Source: Sugiyamaella lignohabitans
Taxonomy: Eukaryota; Ascomycota; Dipodascomycetes; Dipodascales; Trichomonascaceae
Assembly (NCBI RefSeq): GCF_001640025.1
Contig: NC_031672.1
Span: 496,001 to 560,000, forward strand
Reading direction: 5' to 3'
Length of the DNA: 64,000 bases
Part shown: piece by piece, positions 48,341 to 56,853 of the stretch
Layout of the letters: each line of letters begins with the position of its first letter
Position numbering within the stretch: the first letter of the stretch is position 1
The notes under the pieces: generated by a model
Databases searched by the model: none
What the model was told of the DNA's origin: nothing
The model's input: the letters and a program-made list of their open reading frames with translations, nothing else
Position numbers and translations under genes: made by a program

Positions 48341-49511
48341 CTAGTTTTTGGTAGTGGTGGGTGGTATTTCGTCGTCGTCTTCGTCGTCGTCGTCGGCGAG
48401 CAGTGTTTCGAGCTCTTTGAGTTGCTGCTGTTTGGCAGGGTCCAGCAGGAGCTCGATGGCTTGGAGTTTGTTGCCGGTTTGGAGCGCCCAGTCAACCACG
48501 CCGGCCGGTCCGTACTTCTCGAACAGCCATTCGTTGGCTTTGCGGAAGTGATTGCATTCGAAGAATCCCCGTGAGGCGGAAAGGGGACTGGGATGGACTG
48601 ACCGGAGCACCAGGTGCTCGCTCGAGGGACGGATTTTCTGCATTCGTGCGTATGCTGGGTTTCCCCATGCCAGGAAACAGATCCCGCTTGGTCGTGCTTT
48701 GACTGCTGCTTTTAGAACTTCTTCTGTGAATGTCTCCCAGCCTTTACCGGCATGTGAATTGGCATTGGCTGCTTGTACTGTCAGACAGGTGTTTAGAAGA
48801 AGCACGCCTCGATTGGCCCAGGGAGTCAGAAGTCCTGATTTGGGGACGACGAAGTCGGGGTAATCGATTGCAATGCCTTTATAAATATTTCGCAGCGATG
48901 GAGGTGGTGGTGTGGGCGGGTTGACGGAAAACGCCAGTCCGTGTGCTTGGTTCGGTCCGTGGTACGGATCTTGGCCGAGAATCACCACTCTCACCGAGTC
49001 TAGTGGCGTGTGACGCGACCATGAGTAGATATCTTGTAGTGGTGGGAAAATCCGTTTCCCGTTATTGATCTCGGTTTTAATGAACTTCTTCAGGTTCAGA
49101 AAATACGGTTTACTCAATTCCTTGTGAAGAACTGCCAGCCATGACTCGTCCAGAGTCGTTATCTCCAGTCTGCATCTCGTTAGTATCTCTGCCCGACTGA
49201 CTGTTTGTCTGTTGGTTTCTGGTGATAGAAAGGTCATCAACTTACTCAAGAAGTTCACGCTGCTCGGGTGTTAGACCATCGATCCAGCCCTGTTTGTCGA
49301 ATTTCGGTCTGGCTGCTGTTGGTAGGGTTGTTTTGGTAGAATCTCCAGCCGGTGTCTTCGTCGTCACAGTTGCACTGGTTGTGATTGTGGCTTTCGCTGT
49401 AACGGCGGTGGTTTTCTGGAGCTTTGTCTTGGGCTGGAAGAACGAAGTGATCTTCCGCGACGAATCCTCCAGCTCTCGTTTCGCTGTTTGAGTTACCATT
49501 TTCTTGAGCAT
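48341..49511 (-). CDS. UNG1: Uracil-DNA glycosylase Ung1
   Basis: 364 residues in two exons: 49246-49511 and 48341-49169. The intron is 49170-49245 (76 nt; GTAAGT donor, TACTAAC branch, GCAG acceptor). S. cerevisiae Ung1 has 359. The N-terminal tail carries a PCNA-binding-like RKITSFFQPK (residues 19-28). The catalytic domain shows the water-activating GQDPYHGPNQAHGLAFSV (near 152), LLNTCLTVQ, and the DNA-intercalating HPSPLSASRGFFECNHF (near 280). It excises uracil from DNA in nucleus and mitochondria as the first step of base excision repair. The C-terminus has an unusual acidic run (LLADDDDEDDDEIPP) after the conserved domain. It is convergent with GPI10, stops 8 bp apart, so their 3' UTRs must overlap. 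Confidence 0.95.
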
Positions 49512-50077
49512 CCACCGGCAAGTCTTTGAGTCTGCTCACTGACCCGCTTCTCGTCTCTCAACAACCGCGACTCTCATGCGCGTATTCGCGTCGTCCTGTA
49601 TGCATCTCTCAATTGCATCTTGCAGCGTGCCTGCACAACCGTTGGGCCGCACATCTCCCCCCTGACACTCCTCTACCCGGGTCTCTCTCCTCTCACTGTC
49701 GGCAATTTTCACGGAGACAATCCGTGGTTGGCCTGGCCTGCCTCCGGCGGCTGGGCTCCGCCCAGACCCGTAGCTCGAACTTCGCTCGAGTTGCTAGGAC
49801 CGTCTAGTATAGTCTGCTTGTCTGTGAGGGTGGTACACTGAGTCTCGCCCTTCACCAGTAGCCTCTAGCAGTAATCCCAGCTTGACCATTCAAATATCCT
49901 CTTTCGTTCTTGTCTATATAAAATAATCTCTCTAGTTAAACAAGCGGAAAACAAATAATTAAATTCGTACTCAGAACTTAACCCCTGAATCTCCTATACA
50001 ATATACATTTTACATGTACAGAACATAAATTAAATATATATACACGATAGTCATAAGTCATTAAAATGCAAGATATT
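49512..50077. other. Intergenic region upstream of UNG1 with a degenerate hairpin element
   Basis: About 570 bp. It holds an element remnant at 49740-49790 and AT-rich sequence after 49900. No gene is recognisable. Confidence 0.5.
49740..49790 (+). repeat. Hairpin element A arm, shortened variant
   Basis: Starts GCCTCCGGCGGCTGGGCTCC. The first stem has lost one base on each side (CTGGGC-TCC-GCCCAG), so it still pairs. The second tip is CTCGAACTTCGCTCGAG instead of CTCCTGCTTCGCAGGAG and also still pairs. The A-type spacer TTGCTAGGACCGTC follows it. Confidence 0.88.
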
Positions 50078-51541
50078 TTAAAAGCTCCACCTCTCGCTAC
50101 CAGCATCAGCACCGTCATTTCTATTACCTGATCCTCCGGGAGGTGGACCCTGGCGATGCTGTTCAAGCTGCTCTATCAGTTTCTTCCTCGACTGCACCAC
50201 CAGATCTCCTTTCTCATCGCGTCTTATTTTATCAAGAACACGTGCTGCTCCTTCATAATCACCCAATTTCATCAGACAGTCAAACAGTCCAGTATGGCAG
50301 TTGATGTCGTCAATACTACTTCCGAGCTCAAACCATTGTTGAGCGAGCTCAACTTTATTAAAGTAATTGAGCAGTAGAAAGCCCAGTGGGGCAAACGCTT
50401 GTCGTAGTCCTGTAGAAGCGGCCTTTTCTAAATGATATCGAGATGCAGTTTGATTCTTCTCGAGAATCTGACCCAGGTAGAAATGGCAGTCCGACACCTG
50501 ATTGAGATCAAGAGCACTGGCTACTGCTTTATCAAAGTACCGACGCGCTGTTACTAGATCGATCTGATCTTTCGTCATTAAACAGATCAAGCCAATATTT
50601 CTCAGACACTCGACGTACAACGAGTTATCTGATTGAATGCCATTGTCGATGGCCAACTGATAAAACTGTCTGGCCTTTTCTCGCTGGTTTCTCTGGTACG
50701 CCAGATCACCAGCTATTTTGAATGCAAGTGGGAACTTTTTGTCCATGAGCTGTCGTAGCAGCAAATTCGCGTGTTGTCTATCCTCAACAGTGATCTCATC
50801 TTTTGGTAGAGATGACTCCTTAACTACAATGGAACTAGCACCATTGTTCGAGGGTGTATTGCTTCCATTACCAGTACTGACATCGGCATTGACACTAGCA
50901 TTGCTGCTATCAGCATCAGGAAGAGTAGGAGCAGCTGAAGAAGCAGCTGAAGAAGCAATTCCAGAGGTAGTTCTATCAGTATTATTAGCAGGAGTAGTAG
51001 CAGAGGTAGTTCCACTACTACTAGCAGTAGTAGAATCAGTAGCAGAAGTACCACTAGACGTAGCAGAGGTAGCAGCAGTGATATTAGAAGATCCAGCAGT
51101 AGAAGCAGTAGCGCCAGACAGTGCAGAAGAGGTAGCTGATGTAGCAGACGTATCAGATGTGCTACGAGTCAATTGCTGGTCCGAACCAGGGCTGCTAGCG
51201 AGAGTACGACCACAGAGAAGAGCGATAGCAGCGTAGTCACCGAGCTCAGACGCTCTATCCACGAGATTGTTTTCAACATCCACAGCCCGTTTTGAAATAA
51301 CCCCCGAAGACTTGCGATAGTTTTCCAGAATTCTCTTCAAAGTCATCAGCTGATATGGCGGGACTTGGTCGACATCTTTGGACGGTTGCAAGAAGTTGGG
51401 GTCGGATTCATCCAAACACGACTGGTACACCCTGACAACGGTTTTATACCCCAGCGGCACACGAAAGTCGAACAAATACTTCCTCAAAGCTCTTTTCGGA
51501 ATCAAACTGAATTCCGCAAGCAAAACCCCCGAAATTCTCAT
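50078..51541 (-). CDS. MSS2: Mss2-like TPR protein of the mitochondrial matrix
   Basis: 487 residues from the ATG at 51541; the frame is open upstream but without an ATG. S. cerevisiae Mss2 (351 residues) is a peripheral inner-membrane TPR protein needed to export the Cox2 C-terminal tail. Matching blocks are an early RALRKYLFDFRVPLGYKTVV, PYQLMTLKRILENYRKS, RASELGDYAAIALL, and near the end GFLLLNYFNKVELAQQWFELG and GLFDCLMKLGDYEGAARVLD. Several helix pairs of TPR/Sel1 type fill residues 260-460. The N-terminus is basic and amphipathic, as expected for mitochondrial import. Between about residues 120 and 250 lies a Ser/Thr/Ala/Gly-rich insert absent from Mss2, which accounts for the extra length. 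Confidence 0.75.
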   Translation of the reverse strand: MRISGVLLAEFSLIPKRALRKYLFDFRVPLGYKTVVRVYQSCLDESDPNFLQPSKDVDQVPPYQLMTLKRILENYRKSSGVISKRAVDVENNLVDRASELGDYAAIALLCGRTLASSPGSDQQLTRSTSDTSATSATSSALSGATASTAGSSNITAATSATSSGTSATDSTTASSSGTTSATTPANNTDRTTSGIASSAASSAAPTLPDADSSNASVNADVSTGNGSNTPSNNGASSIVVKESSLPKDEITVEDRQHANLLLRQLMDKKFPLAFKIAGDLAYQRNQREKARQFYQLAIDNGIQSDNSLYVECLRNIGLICLMTKDQIDLVTARRYFDKAVASALDLNQVSDCHFYLGQILEKNQTASRYHLEKAASTGLRQAFAPLGFLLLNYFNKVELAQQWFELGSSIDDINCHTGLFDCLMKLGDYEGAARVLDKIRRDEKGDLVVQSRKKLIEQLEQHRQGPPPGGSGNRNDGADAGSERWSF

Positions 51542-51671
51542 TCTCCACCACAAACTCACGAACCCACACTAACATCAACGGATCCTGCAGAATCAGCCTG
51601 TCCGCATGATTTTCACCCCGAGATCACCAACATCACCACACACCCGCTGCCGCGCTCTTCCTGGGGGGCAT

Positions 51672-51725
51672 GCCTCCGGCGGCTGGGGCTCTGCCCCAGA
51701 CCCCGTGGCTCCTGCTTCGCAGGAG
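51672..51725 (+). repeat. Hairpin element single A arm
   Basis: 54-bp A arm with no spacer after it, followed by a G-rich stretch. It lies 131 bp upstream of the MSS2 ATG. Confidence 0.93.
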
Positions 51726-51779
51726 ATTTTAAGGGGGGGAGACTGGATACGGGTGTGAGGGGGAGGGGAGGGGGGGTGT

Positions 51780-51913
51780 GCCTCCGGCGGCTGGGGCACT
51801 GCCCCAGACCCCGCTGTGCTCCGCTTCGCGGAGCGGCAGAGACCGTCGACGCACGACTCAAGCGCAGCGAGAGGAGCAGTGGGGTCTGGGGTGGAGCCCC
51901 AGCCGCCGGAGGC
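51780..51913 (+). repeat. GC-rich paired-hairpin element, full copy with recoded tip
   Basis: 134 bp. The A-arm tip reads GCTCCGC-TTC-GCGGAGC instead of CTCCTGC-TTC-GCAGGAG: both sides of the stem have changed and still pair. The first stem has loop TCT replaced by ACT. Right arm carries GGGGTGGAGCCCC. Confidence 0.95.
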
Positions 51914-51951
51914 CGACCCCCCACCGCGGGCAGCGAGGGGACCCCTAAGCC

Positions 51952-52011
51952 CGACTCGAGCGTAGCGAGAGGAGCAGCGGGGTCTGGGGCGGAGCCCCAG
52001 CCGCCGGAGGC
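51952..52011 (+). repeat. Hairpin element single B arm (inverted)
   Basis: Reads CGACTCGAGCGTAGCGAGAG through GCCGGAGGC. It lies 38 bp after the previous full copy, making a small cluster of three. Confidence 0.93.
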
Positions 52012-52519
52012 AGGACCCTTCCCCCAAGACCCGTGGGAGGAGTGAGGGGGGTGAATGCTATTACTATTTCAGGTGTTTCTCGTTACCATTCACAGGTGTA
52101 AGGCTTATGTGGACGCCAGCAGTCATAAACTCTAAGTTTGCCAGCCAGAAGAACGCGCCATACGTCACGCATCGCGCCAGTCAGCTTCAATCAAGTCCAA
52201 GCCAGAACCCGCAGTCCGACGGCAATCAACAAGAAAACTAGCCCGACCAGATCGGCTGGCGTCGCCCGCACCGCTGGCCAAACCCAGTCGGACCCCTCGT
52301 CCGGCAGCAGGAGCCCCTCCCCCTCGTCGCATTATCAAATCCAAATCACGGATCGATTGACGAGATCTCGGACACTAATGCATGCATAATATGTTGATGA
52401 AAATGCCCGTCTGGGAACCAAGCATTGTAAATCCGCCGATCGCCATGTGTGAGTTTAAGCACTGGACCTGGGCCTTCATGGCCAGCGACCCGATCCTAGA
52501 GGAGGGGGGGGAGGGGTGT

Positions 52520-52656
52520 GCCTCCGGCGGCTGGGGCGCTGCCCCAGACCCCGTGGCTCCTGCTTCGCAGGAGATTGCTGGGACCGTGGGCGGAACCGAC
52601 TCGAGCGTAGCGAGAGGAGCAGTGGGGTCTGGGGCGGAGCCCCAGCCGCCGGAGGC
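52520..52656 (+). repeat. GC-rich paired-hairpin element, full copy
   Basis: 137 bp, A arm left with loop CGCT-type change (GGGGCGCTGCCCC), B arm right. Preceded by a G-run (GGAGGGGGGGGAGGGG). Confidence 0.95.
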
Positions 52657-53289
52657 TGCGGGCACCCCGGCCGGTGCAAGCCAGAGGCCTGTTTGAGAGG
52701 AGTGGGAGTGCCCTTGTCAGGAGCGGCCGAGCAGAGAGCGAAGCAGGAGGGAGGTGGTAGAGGGCCACCGAAGCTTAAAACACGAATGAATCAGCCAGTT
52801 ACAGTGCTCAGTTGTCGAGGCTCTGTTCGGTTGAGTATAGCGGCGGGTGCACGCTGGTTGTTGGACGGACAGGCCCAGCTGTTTGCTCGATGACGAACTC
52901 CTTCCAGAACCAGCAGACCTAATGTCACCTGCCGGAACAGCAGGGGCAGCAGGGGCAGCAGCAGCAGTAGCACCATCAAGTCCCTCGTTCTACACTTGCT
53001 GCTGCTCCTCAACGTGTGAGGTGGGACACATGGGCCAGCAAACGGGCCGATGGGCAGTGATCCAGAAGTGGTCAGCAGCGAGTGAGGCGAGCCCTAGGGC
53101 AGGTGAAAGGGCAGCGTGTGCGAGCGGGCTGACTGGGCTAGTGAGCCAGTGAGCGGTGCAAGGTCTGCAGGATGAAATTAAACATCGTATGCGGGGCAAA
53201 TCCCAAAAGCAACGAAAGCTCGGACTCAGAGGGGGGAGGAGGAGGAGGAGGAGGGGAAAGACCTGGAGAGGGAAGGGGGGGGGGCACTT

Positions 53290-53426
53290 GCCTCCGGCGG
53301 CTGGGGCTCCGCCCCAGACCCCGTTGCTCCTGCTTCGCAGGAGATTGCTGGGACCGTCGACGGAACCGACTCGAGCGAAGCGAGAGGAGCAGCGGGGTCT
53401 GGGGCGGAGCCCCAGCCGCCGGAGGC
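53290..53426 (+). repeat. GC-rich paired-hairpin element, full copy
   Basis: 137 bp, A arm left, consensus spacer ATTGCTGGGACCGTCGACGG, B arm right. Close to a consensus for the family. Preceded by a long purine/G tract (53228-53283). Confidence 0.95.
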
Positions 53427-54189
53427 ACACCCAAACCACACACCCCACCACCAGCTCCCAGACCGACCCCATGGAGGGGCAGAGTGCCCAGGAAGGAAGA
53501 GGAGGAGGGGCAGTTGGAGGGTTGCCAGGAACGGGCCAGTGGTGGGAGGGAGGGAGGAGCAGCAGAAGGAACAACAAAAGAAACGAAACAAGCCAAACGA
53601 AGAAAAAGCAAAGAAAAAAGAAACAAAACGGGTACTACAGGCATTAAGCATTAACAGACAGGTCAGTTTATCTTGTATTGCTTTTTCTTACTCATTTTCC
53701 TGTATTTATTATATATACCCAAGGTTGTTCTCTTTTCAAGATTTCGTTTCTTTGCTTCCTGATTTTTGCAGTCCGGGGCGTTCAGATTTGTGTTTTGGCA
53801 CCGGCTGTTTCAATGACTTGCTTCTTTCTCGCTCCTGTTCAACAGTGGGGAAACTTAGATGCGGCGACACGCCGCACCCAGCTCTTTATCGCTGGCTACC
53901 GCTGCCAGCTCTGACACCGGCCAGTGACTGAGTTGTGAGAGCGAGACAGTGGTTTATTCAACCTTGAGACAGTTGTAATCAGTAACTCCAGAATCAGATT
54001 TGGTTGTGATTCTATTACAGTGGGTATCAGTAGCAAGTTGATCGGATTGGACTAAGACTGCGGGTTTTGATTTGATTTCTACGAGTAGAAAAAGGTTTGT
54101 TCGTTTTAGTAGACGCAGACTGTGAACAGATCCGACCGGCAGTGTCACATCACACAACACACCCTAGGTCACTCGCTGCTAGAGATCAC

Positions 54190-54240
54190 TCAACAACAAC
54201 AACAACAGAACAGAACAGAACAGGACAAAACAGAACAGCG
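54190..54240. repeat. CAA / CAGAA microsatellite
   Basis: CAACAACAACAACAACAGAA followed by CAGAACAGAACAGG-like pentamers. Noncoding. Confidence 0.8.
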
Positions 54241-54887
54241 AGCAAAAACAACTGCATGCAGCGACGGTACAGTACCAGTTTCAGTTTGACCAGCACCAGC
54301 ACCGTGGTACTACCTATCAGTAGCTATTAAATTAGTCTATCCAGTTTAGTGATCTCGGCATTGGATTCGGAGCATCAGTAATGGTAGCATTTTTACTAGT
54401 ATTAACAGTATTGGGTGATATCATTAGTGGATACCTAAGAAAAAAATAAGCTATCAATGATAGTGACCAGCCGACAGAAGTAAACCAGCGGATTAGTAGG
54501 AGCTGTTTATTTTTTTTTGGTTATTTCGTTATTTTTTTTATTTTTTTATTTTTTTTATTTTTGATTTTGATTTTTGATTACAGCTGGATCGGTGGTAGTA
54601 CAACTAACAGCAGTAGTACTTTATTACCAACAAGTGTCAGTGAAAGCAGTAGTAGCGTAAGGTGCCGAGACCTTGATTTTGATATTGATAATCAGCAGGA
54701 TCAGCAAGAAACACAAGGCACCCACCCCCCTACCCACCCACAGTACTTCTATCATCGGCTGAAACAATAGTAGGGTACAGTGTAGGTAGTAGTATTACAT
54801 CAAGCAACACGCATTGAACTAGCAGCATAAGCCCCAGCAGAAGCGTAGCAGCAGTCAGCCTCAGTAGGTATCAGCAAGACTCAGAAT

Positions 54888-54975
54888 CGGTATCGGTATC
54901 GGTATCTGCTGTAATTTCATCGGTTGTAACATAAGCAGCAGAAGCAGAAGCAGAAGCAGAAGCAGAAGCAGTAGC
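54888..54975. repeat. TCGGTA and AGAAGC hexanucleotide repeats
   Basis: Three to four TCGGTA units (54888-54906), then about six AGAAGC units (54938-54974). The surrounding 400 bp are degenerate CAGCAG/TCAGCA sequence. Confidence 0.75.
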
Positions 54976-55698
54976 GCAACAACAGCAGCTGTATCAGCAG
55001 AAGCAGACAAGCAGGAACAGGAACAGAAACAGAAGCATCGGCATCAGCGTCAGCTTTAGCTTCAGTATCAGCAGACTAAGCAGATTGACAGACTAGCAGA
55101 CTAGCACATAAGCTGCAGCAGCAGTAGCAACAACGTCATTTATCGTTATCTTGCGGCGAGAGAGCCGAGTTGAATCCGAGTTGAATAAGCTGGCAAAAGA
55201 ATTCGAAAAGAAGAATTAGTTTAATTTGACAGCAACAGTGGTGAAACAAATTACCCCTGACGGTGCCAGTTGCCAACAAAAGTAAGTACTACACAAACCA
55301 AGGTCTCGTTCCCGTCCCCCACTGATCAACGGCTTAAACCACCCCACCAGAGGTCGCCATGGTCCCCTATGTTCCCTAATAAGGTTTACTGCCAGAAAGG
55401 AAATCACCTGCGTGCCCTCCCACATCCAACTGCCCCACAGCCAACTCCCAACGACCTTCATCCAACGTCCAGCGTGCCAGCCAGCCAGCCTGCGCCAGTA
55501 CCAGCACCAGCAACTTATGCCCCACCGACCCCACCAACCGCCAACCGCCAATCGCCAAGCAGCCCCTCCAAGCCCCACCAGCCCACCAGCGCCCACCAGA
55601 AACAGTTGGTCAAGAAATCGCCCACTTCCCTGCCCACATCCCGTTACCCCTCGCTCGAACTCCTGTGAAAACCCCACGCTAGTGATACCCCCCTCTCC

Positions 55699-55758
55699 CG
55701 ACTCGAGCGAAGCGAGAGGAGCAGCGGGGTCTGGGGCGGAGCCCCAGCCGCCGGAGGC
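55699..55758 (+). repeat. Hairpin element single B arm (inverted)
   Basis: CGACTCGAGCGAAGCGAGAG to GCCGGAGGC. Followed by CCCAG-rich sequence. Confidence 0.93.
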
Positions 55759-56415
55759 ACACCTCCCATCCCAGCCCAGGCCCAGCCCAGCCCAGCAGCC
55801 AAAGTAAAATACCCAAACCCATAATATCAGGACAGCCCACCGTAGACCACCGAATACCAGCGCATACCCTAACATCCAACGCAGACATCCACACCAAACA
55901 CAAATTGCTACACCAACAACCACCCACCCACACAGACAATCACTGAATCCAGCGAGCCAGCCACAATCGGGGCCCACCACACCACCACCCACCCACAGTA
56001 AGTAAGTACTATTAAACCAACGAGGCCAAATCGAATATTTTCAGACACAGCGAGCGCGTTGGGCAGGACACAAGCGTATCTGGTGGTCGCACTCGGCTCG
56101 GCAGTTGCAAATAATTTACCACCGGAAAATATATTTCGGACGCGTTTGCACTCGATTTTCTTGATAACTTTGATTTATTGACACACGGGCGGATCCAGCA
56201 CACCCTAGAAACTGGCTATTTTCCGAGTTGGTTTGGTTTTTGGCTGTTGCTGGCACGATTCTTTTTTGTAGGTGACTCTGGCTACCATTACACACCAACT
56301 GTGGTTGTACCCCTGCTCGACAACTATTGACGGTTCTCAGTGGTTGGCGTCTCGAGGTTGGACTGGCAACCAGGGAACCGTGACTGGAACGGGATCAGTT
56401 GGCTGGGGGGCTTGT

Positions 56416-56475
56416 GCCTCCGGCGGCTGGGGCTCCGCCCCAGACCCCGCTGCTCCTCTCGCTTCGCTCGAGTCG
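56416..56475 (-). repeat. Hairpin element single B arm
   Basis: GCCTCCGGCGG through CTCCTCTCGCTTCGCTCGAG and TCG. It lies about 380 bp upstream of the SNF2 ATG. Confidence 0.93.
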
Positions 56476-56853
56476 GGCTTCGGGGTGCCCAGTTGAAGCT
56501 GATGGACCTTGTTCCCAGAACGTAACACCGGGCCAGCTGTCAATTGACGAGTTCGAAAAGGGAGAGATCGAAACGAGATGAGGCGAGGCAAGGAACTGGA
56601 GTTGGAGTTGGGATTTATACTAACAGGATCTAGAACAGGAACACTATCAGTGACGGTAGGGATAACACAGAAACTGACTGTAGCAGAGAGCACGACTCGA
56701 GGAGCCCGATTCCGTGGGAGTATATGAGACGTTGAAGCGACCGCGATCCCAGCAACGGACCCGTCAGAGCGACCTCGACCTCGACCGCGACTCTCGACCC
56801 ACCACCATCACCACCTCCTCGACAGCTGTCGGCACCGGACGAGCCAGGCAGCA

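Larger units (their letters stand above)
51542..56853. other. 5.3-kb gene-poor, repeat-dense region upstream of SNF2
   Basis: I support no protein gene here. It holds seven hairpin elements (three full, four single arms), short CAG/CAA-type, CAGAA, TCGGTA and AGAAGC repeats (54190-54975), a long poly-T (54505-54570) and CCCAG runs (near 55770-55795). Frames of up to 258 codons on either strand are Gly/Trp- or Pro-rich translations of repeats. GTAAGT occurs at 55282, 55998 and 56002, and a pyrimidine tract ending TTTTTTGTAG lies near 56270, so a spliced 5' leader for SNF2 is possible but unproven. Confidence 0.55.

Noticed and set aside
52990..53654. Overlapping frames of 140-195 codons on both strands around the element at 53290
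   Set aside because: The GC element lacks stops in most frames and so extends chance frames; the same peptide (LRRLGLRPRP-like) recurs at every copy. It reflects the repeat, not a conserved protein.
54505..54570. Poly-T tract as an RNA polymerase III terminator for a hidden small RNA
   Set aside because: No A/B box or conserved RNA fold is visible upstream; simple poly-T tracts are common in this region.
55216..55992. 258-codon minus-strand frame rich in Gly, Trp and Val
   Set aside because: It is a translation of Pro/CCCAC-rich low-complexity DNA and runs through a hairpin element arm. It has no domain, and its composition is unlike any gene here.
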